Of a DNA stretch of 64,000 bases, positions 25,601 through 33,632 are shown piece by piece. The notes beneath the pieces are model-generated. The model was not told where the DNA came from. It saw only the letters and a program-made list of their open reading frames with translations, and searched no databases. Where the stretch lies: positions 101,009-165,008 of the forward strand of contig JAWUZD010000007.1 of assembly GCA_034110465.1 (NCBI GenBank), given 5' to 3'. A program made the position numbers and the translations under genes. The stretch is from Aurantibacter sp034110465. GTDB taxonomy: Bacteria > Bacteroidota > Bacteroidia > Flavobacteriales > Flavobacteriaceae. Numbering within the stretch: position 1 is the first letter of the stretch; each line of letters begins with the position of its first letter.

Positions 25601-26470
25601 TTATTCAACTAACTTATCTAAGGTATATTTAATTAAATCTTCAACAAGACCTAAAGGATCTTCACTAAATTCACCTGTTTTTCTGTTTGCTAAAATTGCA
25701 TTTAAAGATACGGATTTATGACCTAATAATGCAGATAAGCCATAAATACCTGCGGTTTCCATTTCTAGATTTGTGATTTTTAATCCGTTATATTCAAATT
25801 GACTTAACTTGTCGTTTAAACTATTATCTTGAGTTTGTAAACGCAAAATTCTACCTTGTGGTCCATAAAAACCAACATTTGTAGCTGTAAATCCATTTAC
25901 AGTTTTATCCGAAGAAAATAAATCTAATAAGCTCTTATCTGCTTTAACGACATAAGGTTCAGATTTTTTAGAGTACCAATTACACTGCTTTATCAACGCT
26001 TTAGAAATTTCTAATTCCTGAAATTTTTCGCTATCATAAAAATGAAGTAAACTATCAAAACCAACTGCTAAATCACTTATTAGAAAAGAGTTTATAGGAA
26101 TATGACCTTGTATAGATCCAGATGTACCAATTCTAATAATATTTAAACTGGTTAGCTCTTTTTTAATTTCTCTAGTTTTAAAATCAATATTAACTAAAGC
26201 ATCTAACTCATTAAAAACAATGTCTATATTATCTGTACCAATTCCAGTAGAAATTACCGTAATGCGTTTGCCTTTATAAGTTCCAGTATGTGTATTAAAT
26301 TCTCGCTTATGCTTTTTTCCTTCTATAGTATCAAAATGCTTAGAAACAGAAGCTACACGATCTGGATCGCCAACAGTAATTATGGTGTTTGCAACATCTT
26401 CAGGAAGTATATTTAAATGATAAATACTACCATCTGGATTAATAATTAATTCGGATTCTTTTATTGCCAT
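25601..26470 (-). CDS. Nucleoside phosphorylase (uridine phosphorylase-like)
   Basis: This 289-residue protein belongs to the PNP/UDP phosphorylase family. VITVGDPDRV-type phosphate binding appears as TIITVGDPDRVASVSKHF. STGIGTDNIDIVFNELDALV is the central loop, followed by IIRIGTSGSIQ, and the ligand-binding NLEMETAGIYGLSALLGH has the conserved Glu. The enzymes split nucleosides with phosphate to base and ribose-1-phosphate, for salvage. The ATG directly abuts the stop of the DUF1835 gene, so the genes are co-translated. Uridine specificity is a guess. Confidence 0.87.
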   Translation of the reverse strand: MAIKESELIINPDGSIYHLNILPEDVANTIITVGDPDRVASVSKHFDTIEGKKHKREFNTHTGTYKGKRITVISTGIGTDNIDIVFNELDALVNIDFKTREIKKELTSLNIIRIGTSGSIQGHIPINSFLISDLAVGFDSLLHFYDSEKFQELEISKALIKQCNWYSKKSEPYVVKADKSLLDLFSSDKTVNGFTATNVGFYGPQGRILRLQTQDNSLNDKLSQFEYNGLKITNLEMETAGIYGLSALLGHKSVSLNAILANRKTGEFSEDPLGLVEDLIKYTLDKLVE

Positions 26471-27403
26471 TTATACAGTTTTAAATAATTTGTTTTCTTT
26501 TTTATTGAAAACGTAATCGTATTTTAATACACCACCATAACACATATTATTTTCGATTTCATCGTGTACATTTTTTAAATGTAATAATACTAAATCGCCT
26601 TTACGATTTACAGCTACTTTATCTTCGGAAACTGTATAGAAATCGCTTAATCTTTTTATTAAACGTTCTAGTTGAATATTTCCAAAACCATAATAACCTT
26701 GGTAGTTTAAAGCATAACCTAATAAATGGTGTAAGCTTTTAATTTTTCTATTTTTTATAAGTTTTAAAATATTAAACTCTAAAGTTCCTAAACCACTTCT
26801 AGTATCTGGAAACCGTTTTAAATGTGCTTTTAAGCAATTAGTCAAATATTCAAAACTGGATGACGTGACTATTAAAGGTTTAAAATCGTTATGATTTTCA
26901 GAGTTATAAATTTGCCAGCATTGTTGTGCCAATTCTAAATCAGATTGCTTTAAAGTAATTCTTTCTTTATAATGTTTTTTAAGCTGATGCGAATTTAATT
27001 CCGGTAAACCTTTTAATCCTTTTTCGCCATCTACACGACCGCTGCAAACTAATTTTATAGGAATTTCTATACCTTTTTGAAGTAATAAACTTATTACAGC
27101 AATAAGGTTAATATGGCAAAATAAATCATACTCAAACCACAAGATAATTTCTTCGTATTGCTCTAAATGATTTAGTTTATCTAATTCTGATTTGAAATCA
27201 TCACGTTTATACTCTAAGTTGTAAAACTGACTTAAAAAATTTTCGCGTGTGTTTATAAATTCATCAGAATCTATATTTAAAACCGTTGGACCTTCGCATA
27301 ACATTTCGTGCCAAGTTAAATACTCGCCTTCAAATTGTAAGACTTTTAAACGTTCAGTTAAAGACGAACCATTGGTAATATGTAGCGTAGTTTTTATAGT
27401 CAT
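26471..27403 (-). CDS. DUF1835 domain protein
   Basis: The 310-residue soluble protein starts with LHITNGSSLTERLKVLQFEGEYLTWHEMLCEGP, the N-terminal signature of DUF1835. IILWFEYDLFCHINLIAVISLL follows, another conserved block of this family. The C-terminal half contains a DUF3658-like helical region (SGLGTLEFNILKLIKNRK). No biochemical role is established. It is packed between a SUI1-like gene and the nucleoside phosphorylase with no intergenic bases, so it shares their transcript. Confidence 0.82.
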   Translation of the reverse strand: MTIKTTLHITNGSSLTERLKVLQFEGEYLTWHEMLCEGPTVLNIDSDEFINTRENFLSQFYNLEYKRDDFKSELDKLNHLEQYEEIILWFEYDLFCHINLIAVISLLLQKGIEIPIKLVCSGRVDGEKGLKGLPELNSHQLKKHYKERITLKQSDLELAQQCWQIYNSENHNDFKPLIVTSSSFEYLTNCLKAHLKRFPDTRSGLGTLEFNILKLIKNRKIKSLHHLLGYALNYQGYYGFGNIQLERLIKRLSDFYTVSEDKVAVNRKGDLVLLHLKNVHDEIENNMCYGGVLKYDYVFNKKENKLFKTV

Positions 27404-27730
27404 TTATCCACCAACACGTTTCACATTAAATCCTTTTTCTTTTAACATTGCCATAATTTTATCACGATAATCTCCTTGAATAATAATTTTATCGTCTTTA
27501 AAACTTCCACCAACACTTAATTTTGTTTTTATGTCTTTAGCTAATTTTTTAAAATCCTCTGTAGCGCCAGTATAACCTTCTAAAATAGTAATAGGTTTAC
27601 CTTTGCGTTTTTCGTATTTGCAAATTATAGGATCATCTTGTAACCATAAATTGGAGTCTTTTATCTCATCAACTTTTTCGGTTTCTTGATGTTCTGGGAA
27701 TAAATTTTTTAATTGATCTTTTAAATCCAT
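27404..27730 (-). CDS. yciH: SUI1/eIF1-like translation factor (YciH family)
   Basis: This 108-residue protein has the SUI1 fold: KRKGKPITILEGYTGATEDFKKLAKDIKTKLSVGGSFKDDKIIIQGDYRDKIMAMLKEKGF. The conserved GxGG-type turn appears as KLSVGGS. YciH-type proteins bind the small ribosomal subunit and, in E. coli, discourage non-canonical initiation. It is the first gene of a tight four-gene set with DUF1835, a nucleoside phosphorylase and the binding-fold protein. The oxygenase gene just upstream is 49 bases away and could join the transcript. Confidence 0.9.
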   Translation of the reverse strand: MDLKDQLKNLFPEHQETEKVDEIKDSNLWLQDDPIICKYEKRKGKPITILEGYTGATEDFKKLAKDIKTKLSVGGSFKDDKIIIQGDYRDKIMAMLKEKGFNVKRVGG

Positions 27731-27779
27731 TTTTTGTTTAACCTGAAATTTTTAGATATTAGTTTTGATAGTTAGCTAT

Positions 27780-28727
27780 TTATTTAATAAGTCCTAATTC
27801 TCTTAAGCGTTCATTTAAAAAATCTCCAGCAGTAATATCTTCAAATTGTTTTGGATTCTTTTCATCTATACAGTTTTCAAGCACATCTAATTTCATTTCA
27901 CTAATAGGATGCATAAAAAATGGAATAGAGTAGCGCGATGTTCCCCAAAGTTCTTTTGGAGGATTTACAACTCTGTGTATAGTAGATTTTAATTTGTTGT
28001 TGGTGTGTCTAGATAACATATCACCAACATTAATCATAAGTTCGTCTGGTTCTGCCATAGCATCAATCCATTCGCCTTTATGGTTTTGCACTTGTAAACC
28101 TTTTCCTTGTGCGCCCATAAGTAGCGTAATAAGATTAATATCACCGTGCGCAGCAGCTCTAACCGCAGCTTTTGGTTCTTCTTTAATTGGCGGATAGTGA
28201 ATTGGTCTTAAAATAGAATTTCCATTATGAATGTAATTATCAAAATAAGTTTCTTCTAAATCTAAATATAAAGCTAAAGCACGTAAAACATATTTAGCTG
28301 TTTTTTCTAACATCTGAAAAGCTTCTTTTCCAACTGCATTAAACTCTGCTAACTCATTAACCGAAACGTTTTCTGGATATTCGGCTTGTAATTTTGGATT
28401 ATCATCTACGTATTGTCCAAAATGCCAGAATTCTTTTAAATCGCCTTCTTTTTTACCTTTAGCACTTTCTTTTCCAAAAGAGACATATCCACGTTGTCCG
28501 CTAATACCTTCAATTTCATAATTTCTTTTTGTTTCAATTGGTAAACTAAAAAAGTTCTCAACTTCTTGATATAGGTTCTTTACTAATGTGTCGTCTAAAA
28601 AATGACCTTTTAAAGCAACAAAGCCTATGTCTTCGTATGCTTTTCCAATTTGTTGAACAAATTGTGCCTTTTTTACAGGATCGTTAGATATAAAATCTGA
28701 TAAATTAACGCTTGGAATATGATTCAT
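27780..28727 (-). CDS. Isopenicillin N synthase-like 2OG-Fe(II) oxygenase
   Basis: The 315-residue protein has the N-terminal DIOX_N region (PSVNLSDFISNDPVKKAQFVQQIGKAYEDIGFVALKGH). The C-terminal 2OG-FeII domain carries the Fe ligands in HGDINLITLLMG and in SRHTNNKLKSTIHRV, and the 2-oxoglutarate-binding RYSIPFF. The family hydroxylates or oxidises small molecules; the substrate here is unknown. Similar stand-alone genes are common in Flavobacteriaceae and should not be called antibiotic biosynthesis. A TACATTTG promoter-like box lies 28 bases before the start. Confidence 0.88.
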   Translation of the reverse strand: MNHIPSVNLSDFISNDPVKKAQFVQQIGKAYEDIGFVALKGHFLDDTLVKNLYQEVENFFSLPIETKRNYEIEGISGQRGYVSFGKESAKGKKEGDLKEFWHFGQYVDDNPKLQAEYPENVSVNELAEFNAVGKEAFQMLEKTAKYVLRALALYLDLEETYFDNYIHNGNSILRPIHYPPIKEEPKAAVRAAAHGDINLITLLMGAQGKGLQVQNHKGEWIDAMAEPDELMINVGDMLSRHTNNKLKSTIHRVVNPPKELWGTSRYSIPFFMHPISEMKLDVLENCIDEKNPKQFEDITAGDFLNERLRELGLIK

Positions 28728-28754
28728 TCTATAATAAGTTTAATGTAAGTCTTA

Positions 28755-28762
28755 CAAATGTA
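28755..28762 (-). promoter_or_regulatory. Putative -7 box (TACATTTG) of the oxygenase gene
   Basis: TACATTTG on the minus strand lies 28 bases before the start codon. No good upstream TTG was found. Confidence 0.4.
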
Positions 28763-28827
28763 ACGAAATCGTTTGAAAAAATTAATAAGATTTTGGATAC
28801 AAAGTATTAAACATATATTAAAATTGA

Positions 28828-28835
28828 TATATTTG
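28828..28835 (+). promoter_or_regulatory. Putative -7 box (TATATTTG) of the E1 dehydrogenase gene
   Basis: TATATTTG lies 28 bases before the TTG start codon, a normal leader length in this window, which supports that start. No upstream TTG element has the right spacing. Confidence 0.45.
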
Positions 28836-28862
28836 AATTGGAAAATTAAAAAATAGACCATT

Positions 28863-30854
28863 TTGGAATACAAAGCTTTCAATTACGATAGAAAAAATCA
28901 TTCAAACGATACTTTATTAGAATTATATAGACGTATGCTAAAACCTCGATTAATAGAGGAAAAGATGCTTATATTATTACGTCAAGGAAAAGTAAGTAAA
29001 TGGTTTGCAGGAATTGGACAAGAAGCTATTTCTGTAGGTGTAACTTCTGCGTTACATAAAGAAGAATATATTTTACCAATGCATAGAAATCTAGGTGTTT
29101 TTACAACTAGAGAAATTCCTTTAAGCAGATTATTTTCTCAATGGCAAGGTAAGGCTAATGGTTTTACTAATGGTAGAGATAGAAGTTTTCACTTTGGAAC
29201 ACAAGAATATAATATTGTTGGAATGATTTCTCATTTGGGACCACAATTTGGTGTTGCAGATGGAATTGCATTAGCAAGTAACTTACAAGGTAAAAAACAA
29301 GTAACCGCTGTTTTTACTGGAGATGGAGGAACAAGTGAAGGCGATATTCACGAAGCATTAAACGTTGCTTCGGTTTGGGATTTACCGGTCTTATTCTGTA
29401 TAGAAAATAATGGTTATGGTTTATCTACACCAACATCAGAGCAATATAATTGCGAGGATTTAGCAGATAGAGCTAAAGGTTATGGAATGGAATCTCATAT
29501 TGTAGATGGAAATAATATTTTAGAAGTTTACAACTTATTAACGGAATTAGCTGAAAGTGTTAGACAAAATCCAAGACCAATTTTCTTAGAGTTTAAAACT
29601 TTTAGAATGCGTGGTCATGAAGAGGCAAGTGGAACAAAATATGTGCCTCAAGAATTAATGGATGAATGGGAAAAGAAAGATCCATTAGAGAATTTTAAAA
29701 CTTATTTATTAGGTGAAGAAATTTTAACCGAGACAATAAATTCTATTTTTACTACTGAAATTAAACAAGAAATAGACGAAAGTTTAGCTATTGCATCAAA
29801 CGAAGAAACAATAGTTCCTGATTTAGAGAAAGAATTATCGGACGTTTATAGAGATTATAATTATCAAGAAGTTAAAGCTTTTTCAGAAACAGAAGAATTA
29901 CGTTTAATAGACTCCATATCTAATGGATTAAGACAAAGTATGGAACGCCATAATGATTTGGTTATTATGGGGCAAGATATTGCCGAATATGGTGGGGTTT
30001 TTAAAATTACAGATGGATTTGTAGAGCAGTTTGGAAAAGATCGTGTTAGAAATACACCAATTTGTGAATCTGCAATTATAGAAGCTGCAATGGGCTTATC
30101 TATTTCAGGGATTAAAAGTGTTGTAGAATTACAATTTGCAGACTTTATAACTTCAGGGTTTAATCCTGTTGTAAATTACTTAGCAAAATCGCATTACAGA
30201 TGGAATCAAAATGCAGATATTGTATTAAGAATGCCATGTGGTGCTGGAGTTGCAGCAGGTCCATTTCATAGTCAAACAAACGAAGCTTGGTTTACAAAAA
30301 CACCAGGATTAAAAGTAGTGTATCCAGCTTTTCCATATGATGCAAAAGGCTTATTAGCAACAGCGATTAACGATCCAAATCCAGTGTTGTTTTTTGAGCA
30401 TAAAGCAATGTATAGAAGTGTTAGACAACAAGTTCCAAAAGATTATTATACATTACCTTTAGGTAAAGCATCTATTTTACAAGAAGGAAATGAAGTAACT
30501 ATTATTAGTTACGGAGCAGCTGTACATTGGGTTTTAGAAACCTTAGAAAAGCATCCAAATATATCTGCGGATGTAATAGATTTACGTTCTTTACAACCAT
30601 TAGATACCGAAGCTATTTATAAGTCTGTTAAGAAAACTGGTAAAGCTATAATTTTACAAGAAGATTCTTTATTTGGTGGAATAGCAAGTGATATTTCTGC
30701 TTTAATTATGGAAGAATGTTTCCAATATTTAGATGCTCCAGTAAAACGTGTTGCAAGTTTAGATACACCAATTCCTTTTATTAATCAGTTAGAAGAACAA
30801 TATTTGTCTAAAGGTAGATTTGAAGGCGAATTATTAGCGCTTTTGGACTATTAA
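28863..30854 (+). CDS. 2-oxo acid dehydrogenase E1, fused alpha and beta subunits
   Basis: The 663-residue protein joins the E1-alpha domain (residues about 10-290) to the E1-beta transketolase domain (about 340-660). The thiamine-diphosphate motif GDGGTSEGDIHEALN ending in NN is in CIENNGYGLST. The beta part has IMGQDIAEYGGVFKITDGF and AAMGLSISG. Fused E1 proteins in Bacteroidota are usually annotated as branched-chain 2-oxoisovalerate dehydrogenase. They decarboxylate the oxo acid and load an E2 lipoyl arm; no E2 or E3 gene is in the window. The start is TTG, 28 bases after a TATATTTG box. The first in-frame ATG would remove about 25 residues of the conserved N-terminus. Confidence 0.9.
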   Translation: MEYKAFNYDRKNHSNDTLLELYRRMLKPRLIEEKMLILLRQGKVSKWFAGIGQEAISVGVTSALHKEEYILPMHRNLGVFTTREIPLSRLFSQWQGKANGFTNGRDRSFHFGTQEYNIVGMISHLGPQFGVADGIALASNLQGKKQVTAVFTGDGGTSEGDIHEALNVASVWDLPVLFCIENNGYGLSTPTSEQYNCEDLADRAKGYGMESHIVDGNNILEVYNLLTELAESVRQNPRPIFLEFKTFRMRGHEEASGTKYVPQELMDEWEKKDPLENFKTYLLGEEILTETINSIFTTEIKQEIDESLAIASNEETIVPDLEKELSDVYRDYNYQEVKAFSETEELRLIDSISNGLRQSMERHNDLVIMGQDIAEYGGVFKITDGFVEQFGKDRVRNTPICESAIIEAAMGLSISGIKSVVELQFADFITSGFNPVVNYLAKSHYRWNQNADIVLRMPCGAGVAAGPFHSQTNEAWFTKTPGLKVVYPAFPYDAKGLLATAINDPNPVLFFEHKAMYRSVRQQVPKDYYTLPLGKASILQEGNEVTIISYGAAVHWVLETLEKHPNISADVIDLRSLQPLDTEAIYKSVKKTGKAIILQEDSLFGGIASDISALIMEECFQYLDAPVKRVASLDTPIPFINQLEEQYLSKGRFEGELLALLDY

Positions 30855-30918
30855 TATATTTTTAAGAAAAAGGTATGGTTTTTGTTTTAATTTCGACTCA
30901 AACCGAAACTATAACATT

Positions 30919-31632
30919 ATGCGATCTTTATTTATATTAGTTTTTTGTTTTGGAGCTTTGCATTTTTGTAATGCTCAAATAGATAGGCCAAATAACTCTT
31001 TTGCAATTCCTGCAGAAGAAGTTAAAAATCCTAAAGCAGATAATGCATTAGATATAAAGGCTGAAAAGGATTCTAATGAAATTAAGCCAGATGAAACTGC
31101 AGACAATAAAGTTATTGCTCCTAAACCAAAATTAGTTTCTAAAAAACCAGAAAAACCTTTTTCTATAATTGAAACTAATAATTATAAAAATCCAGCAGAA
31201 TTATATACTGATAATCTAAAAAAGCAATTAAAATTTAAAGAAGACCAAGAACGTTCTAATAATGGAAGTAGAGTCAATCAGTTTTTGGGTGAATTTAAAA
31301 CTAAAGCTAAAAAAGTAAATATTATATATAGAGATCACCAAGCTCCAGATGGCGATGTAATAAGGGTTTTTGTAAATGATGACATTGTTGTTTCTCATGC
31401 TGTTTTAACTGGAGGATCTAATGGGTTTTTCTTAGAGCTTAAAGATGGAATTAATAAAATAGATTTTTTAGCGTTAAATCAAGGTTTATCAGGACCAAAT
31501 ACAGCAGAGTTTAGGATATTAGACGAAACAGGAAGTGTTATTTCTTCCAACCAATGGAATTTGGCTACAGGAGTAAAAGCTACTATTATTTTAGTTAAAG
31601 ATGATGGGAAATTGACACTATCTAAACAATAA
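30919..31632 (+). CDS. Secreted hypothetical protein (237 aa)
   Basis: A signal peptide (MRSLFILVFCFGALHFCNAQ) is followed by a low-complexity polar region rich in Lys, Glu, Asp and Pro (about residues 25-110). The C-terminal domain of about 115 residues is probably beta-rich: KVNIIYRDHQAPDGDVIRVFVNDDIVVSHAVLTG, then FFLELKDGINKIDFLALNQGLSGPNTAEFRI. It resembles a small jelly-roll or adhesion-type domain but I cannot name the family. It is 64 bases after the E1 gene and 90 before a cold-shock-domain gene. Membership of one operon is uncertain. Confidence 0.72.
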   Translation: MRSLFILVFCFGALHFCNAQIDRPNNSFAIPAEEVKNPKADNALDIKAEKDSNEIKPDETADNKVIAPKPKLVSKKPEKPFSIIETNNYKNPAELYTDNLKKQLKFKEDQERSNNGSRVNQFLGEFKTKAKKVNIIYRDHQAPDGDVIRVFVNDDIVVSHAVLTGGSNGFFLELKDGINKIDFLALNQGLSGPNTAEFRILDETGSVISSNQWNLATGVKATIILVKDDGKLTLSKQ

Positions 31633-31722
31633 TTCGTTTTTTTTTTCGTATATTCGCAATATCTGAGGAATAGTACTTTAACTATTTCATAGATATATCA
31701 CCTAATACACTACATAAAAATA

Positions 31723-32172
31723 ATGGCAAAGTCGCAACAGACATTTAACAAATTAGAAAAAGAAAAGAAGCGTTTAAAAAAGCGTGACGATAAGATTAAG
31801 AAAAAAAATGCTCGTAAAGCAGAAGCTGCAGAAAATCCTCAAGGAATTCAGTTTGCTTACGTAGATTTTAATGGAAACTTGGTAGATACGCCACCAGATC
31901 CAGAAGATAAGATTGTATACGAAGCTGAAAATATTGTTTTAGGAGTTCCTAAAAAAGAAGATTTACCAGAACCAGATCCAATTCGTAAAGGAAAAGTATC
32001 TTTCTACGATCCTTCTAAAGGTTTCGGTTTTATTATTGATGCAGAAGATAGTGAAAAATATTTCTGTCACGTATCTGGATTAATTGATGAAATTACAGAA
32101 AACGATAAAGTACAATTTGAACTTGAAAAAGGTATGAAAGGCTTAAATGCAGTTCGTGTTAAAAAGGTTTAA
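31723..32172 (+). CDS. Cold-shock-domain protein with Lys-rich N-terminal extension
   Basis: The C-terminal 65 residues are a cold-shock OB domain: IRKGKVSFYDPSKGFGFIID with RNP1-like KGFGFI, and YFCHVSGL as the RNP2-like strand. In front is an 80-residue extension that begins almost purely basic (KLEKEKKRLKKRDDKIKKKNARKAE) and then turns acidic and Pro-rich. The domain binds single-stranded nucleic acid, and the basic tail probably adds RNA affinity. Ordinary CspA is about 65-70 residues, so this is a long form seen in Bacteroidota. It precedes a perfect bidirectional terminator. Confidence 0.88.
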   Translation: MAKSQQTFNKLEKEKKRLKKRDDKIKKKNARKAEAAENPQGIQFAYVDFNGNLVDTPPDPEDKIVYEAENIVLGVPKKEDLPEPDPIRKGKVSFYDPSKGFGFIIDAEDSEKYFCHVSGLIDEITENDKVQFELEKGMKGLNAVRVKKV

Positions 32173-32190
32173 GTTAAATTATTTCTAATA

Positions 32191-32230
32191 AAAAAAAGCT
32201 CAATTTGAATATTCAAATTGAGCTTTTTTA
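32191..32230. terminator. Perfect palindromic bidirectional terminator
   Basis: The sequence from 32192 to 32229 is an uninterrupted inverted repeat: AGCTCAATTTGAAT followed directly by ATTCAAATTGAGCT, with A-run and T-run on the two sides. It serves both the cold-shock gene and the convergent tolC-type gene. Confidence 0.85.
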
Positions 32231-32246
32231 TTTTTAATCTTTTTTG

Positions 32247-33614
32247 TTATTCTAAGCCTAAGCTATTATATAACTTAGTCTTAGTACTTAAGTATTTGTT
32301 TTTTAGACTATTAACCTTAATCCTAGCATCTATCAGGCTTTTTTCACGACTATTTACTAGAAATATAGCACTTTCTCCCAAGTTAAATTTACGTTCTTCT
32401 GCCGTTAAGAGTTCTTGATAATTTTTAGCTATATCTTCAATTAAAACAACTTGATTTTTATAATTATCAACTTCAAACATTAAGGCTTTTACTTTGTTTT
32501 CTATAGAAAGTCTTGTGCTTTCAGTATCAAATTTGATAGCCTCTAATTTAATTTTTGCAAGCTTTAAATCGCCTCGTTCTTTTCTTAAAAACAATGGAAA
32601 AGCAACTCCTATTTTAGCTTTGTAATTAGTATTATAAAAACTATTTATTTCTTCGGGCTGTTGTGTTACAAAATTATAAGCCAAATCTATTTTAGGTAAT
32701 AATTTATTTGCCTTTAGTCTTCTATCTAATTCTAAAGCTTCGGTTTTAAAATCTAAAGCTTTTATTTTTGGGTGATTTAAAATGTCTAACCTAGATAAAT
32801 CACTATTTAGAACTTGGTTGAAATTAGTTTCATTTACTTCCAAAGGTCTAATATTTTCTTTGATTTCAACAGGTGTATTATTTAACCATAAATAATTAGA
32901 TACTTCAAGTGTAGAAGTATTGTAATCAATTTTCGCTTGCTCTAATTGTAATTTTCTATTATCTACTATTATTAAGGCTTCTAAACTATCTATAGGTGCT
33001 TTGTCCCCAACAAGAACTTGTTTTTTTATCCCTTTAAATCTAAAGTTAGCATTTTCTAAAAAGGATTTATAAACATTAAGATTATCGTAGGATTGATTCC
33101 AGTTAAAATAGGCTAGGGAAGCTTCAAAAATAATATTGTTTAATAGTAGCTCTCTTTCTGCTAAGGTTTGATTTTGATAAGCTTTTGCTTTTTTTAAATC
33201 TGCCATTCGTTTATTAATAAATAAACCTTGCCCTAAAGAAGCTGAAATACCAGCATTATACAAACCATTATTTGGAACGTTATTCTCTGGGTTTAGAAAG
33301 ACACCAGAATTTTCTTCAAATCCTGCTTGTAACTCAATACCATACCAGGTTGGTATTTTTAATTTCGCATTAAGTTGGTCGTAGTATTCTTTATCTTTAA
33401 ATTCTTTAGTATTAAAATCTCCTTCTAATTTTGGATCAAATCCTCCGCGTGCTTTTGTTAATGTAGCGTTTCCTTCATCAATTTTTAGATTAGCTTGCTT
33501 AGCAATTGGATGTTCGGATTTAACCAAATTAATATACTCACTAAAACTAATAGCTTCTTCTAGATCCTGTGCTAATATTGAGATAGGGAATAATAAAAAT
33601 ATTAAAATTCTCAT
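32247..33614 (-). CDS. TolC family outer-membrane efflux protein
   Basis: This 455-residue protein has a signal peptide (MRILIFLLFPISILAQ) and the TolC architecture of two repeated blocks of long helices with beta strands. Typical pieces are FDPKLEGDFNTKEF, FLNPENNVPNNGLYNAGISASLGQGLF, ARGG/LPKIDLAYNF and GVAFPLFLRKERGDLKLAK. It forms a trimeric outer-membrane channel. It is the last gene of the run tetR-ABC-hlyD-tolC, 18 bases after hlyD. The complete set defines a dedicated export machine. The substrate is not indicated. Confidence 0.9.
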   Translation of the reverse strand: MRILIFLLFPISILAQDLEEAISFSEYINLVKSEHPIAKQANLKIDEGNATLTKARGGFDPKLEGDFNTKEFKDKEYYDQLNAKLKIPTWYGIELQAGFEENSGVFLNPENNVPNNGLYNAGISASLGQGLFINKRMADLKKAKAYQNQTLAERELLLNNIIFEASLAYFNWNQSYDNLNVYKSFLENANFRFKGIKKQVLVGDKAPIDSLEALIIVDNRKLQLEQAKIDYNTSTLEVSNYLWLNNTPVEIKENIRPLEVNETNFNQVLNSDLSRLDILNHPKIKALDFKTEALELDRRLKANKLLPKIDLAYNFVTQQPEEINSFYNTNYKAKIGVAFPLFLRKERGDLKLAKIKLEAIKFDTESTRLSIENKVKALMFEVDNYKNQVVLIEDIAKNYQELLTAEERKFNLGESAIFLVNSREKSLIDARIKVNSLKNKYLSTKTKLYNSLGLE

Positions 33615-33632
33615 AGATTATTTTTTAGTTTT

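Noticed and set aside
27780..28727. Beta-lactam biosynthesis from the isopenicillin N synthase-like gene
   Set aside because: Only the general 2OG-Fe(II) fold is shown. No ACV synthetase or other antibiotic genes are present, and such oxygenases are common with other substrates.
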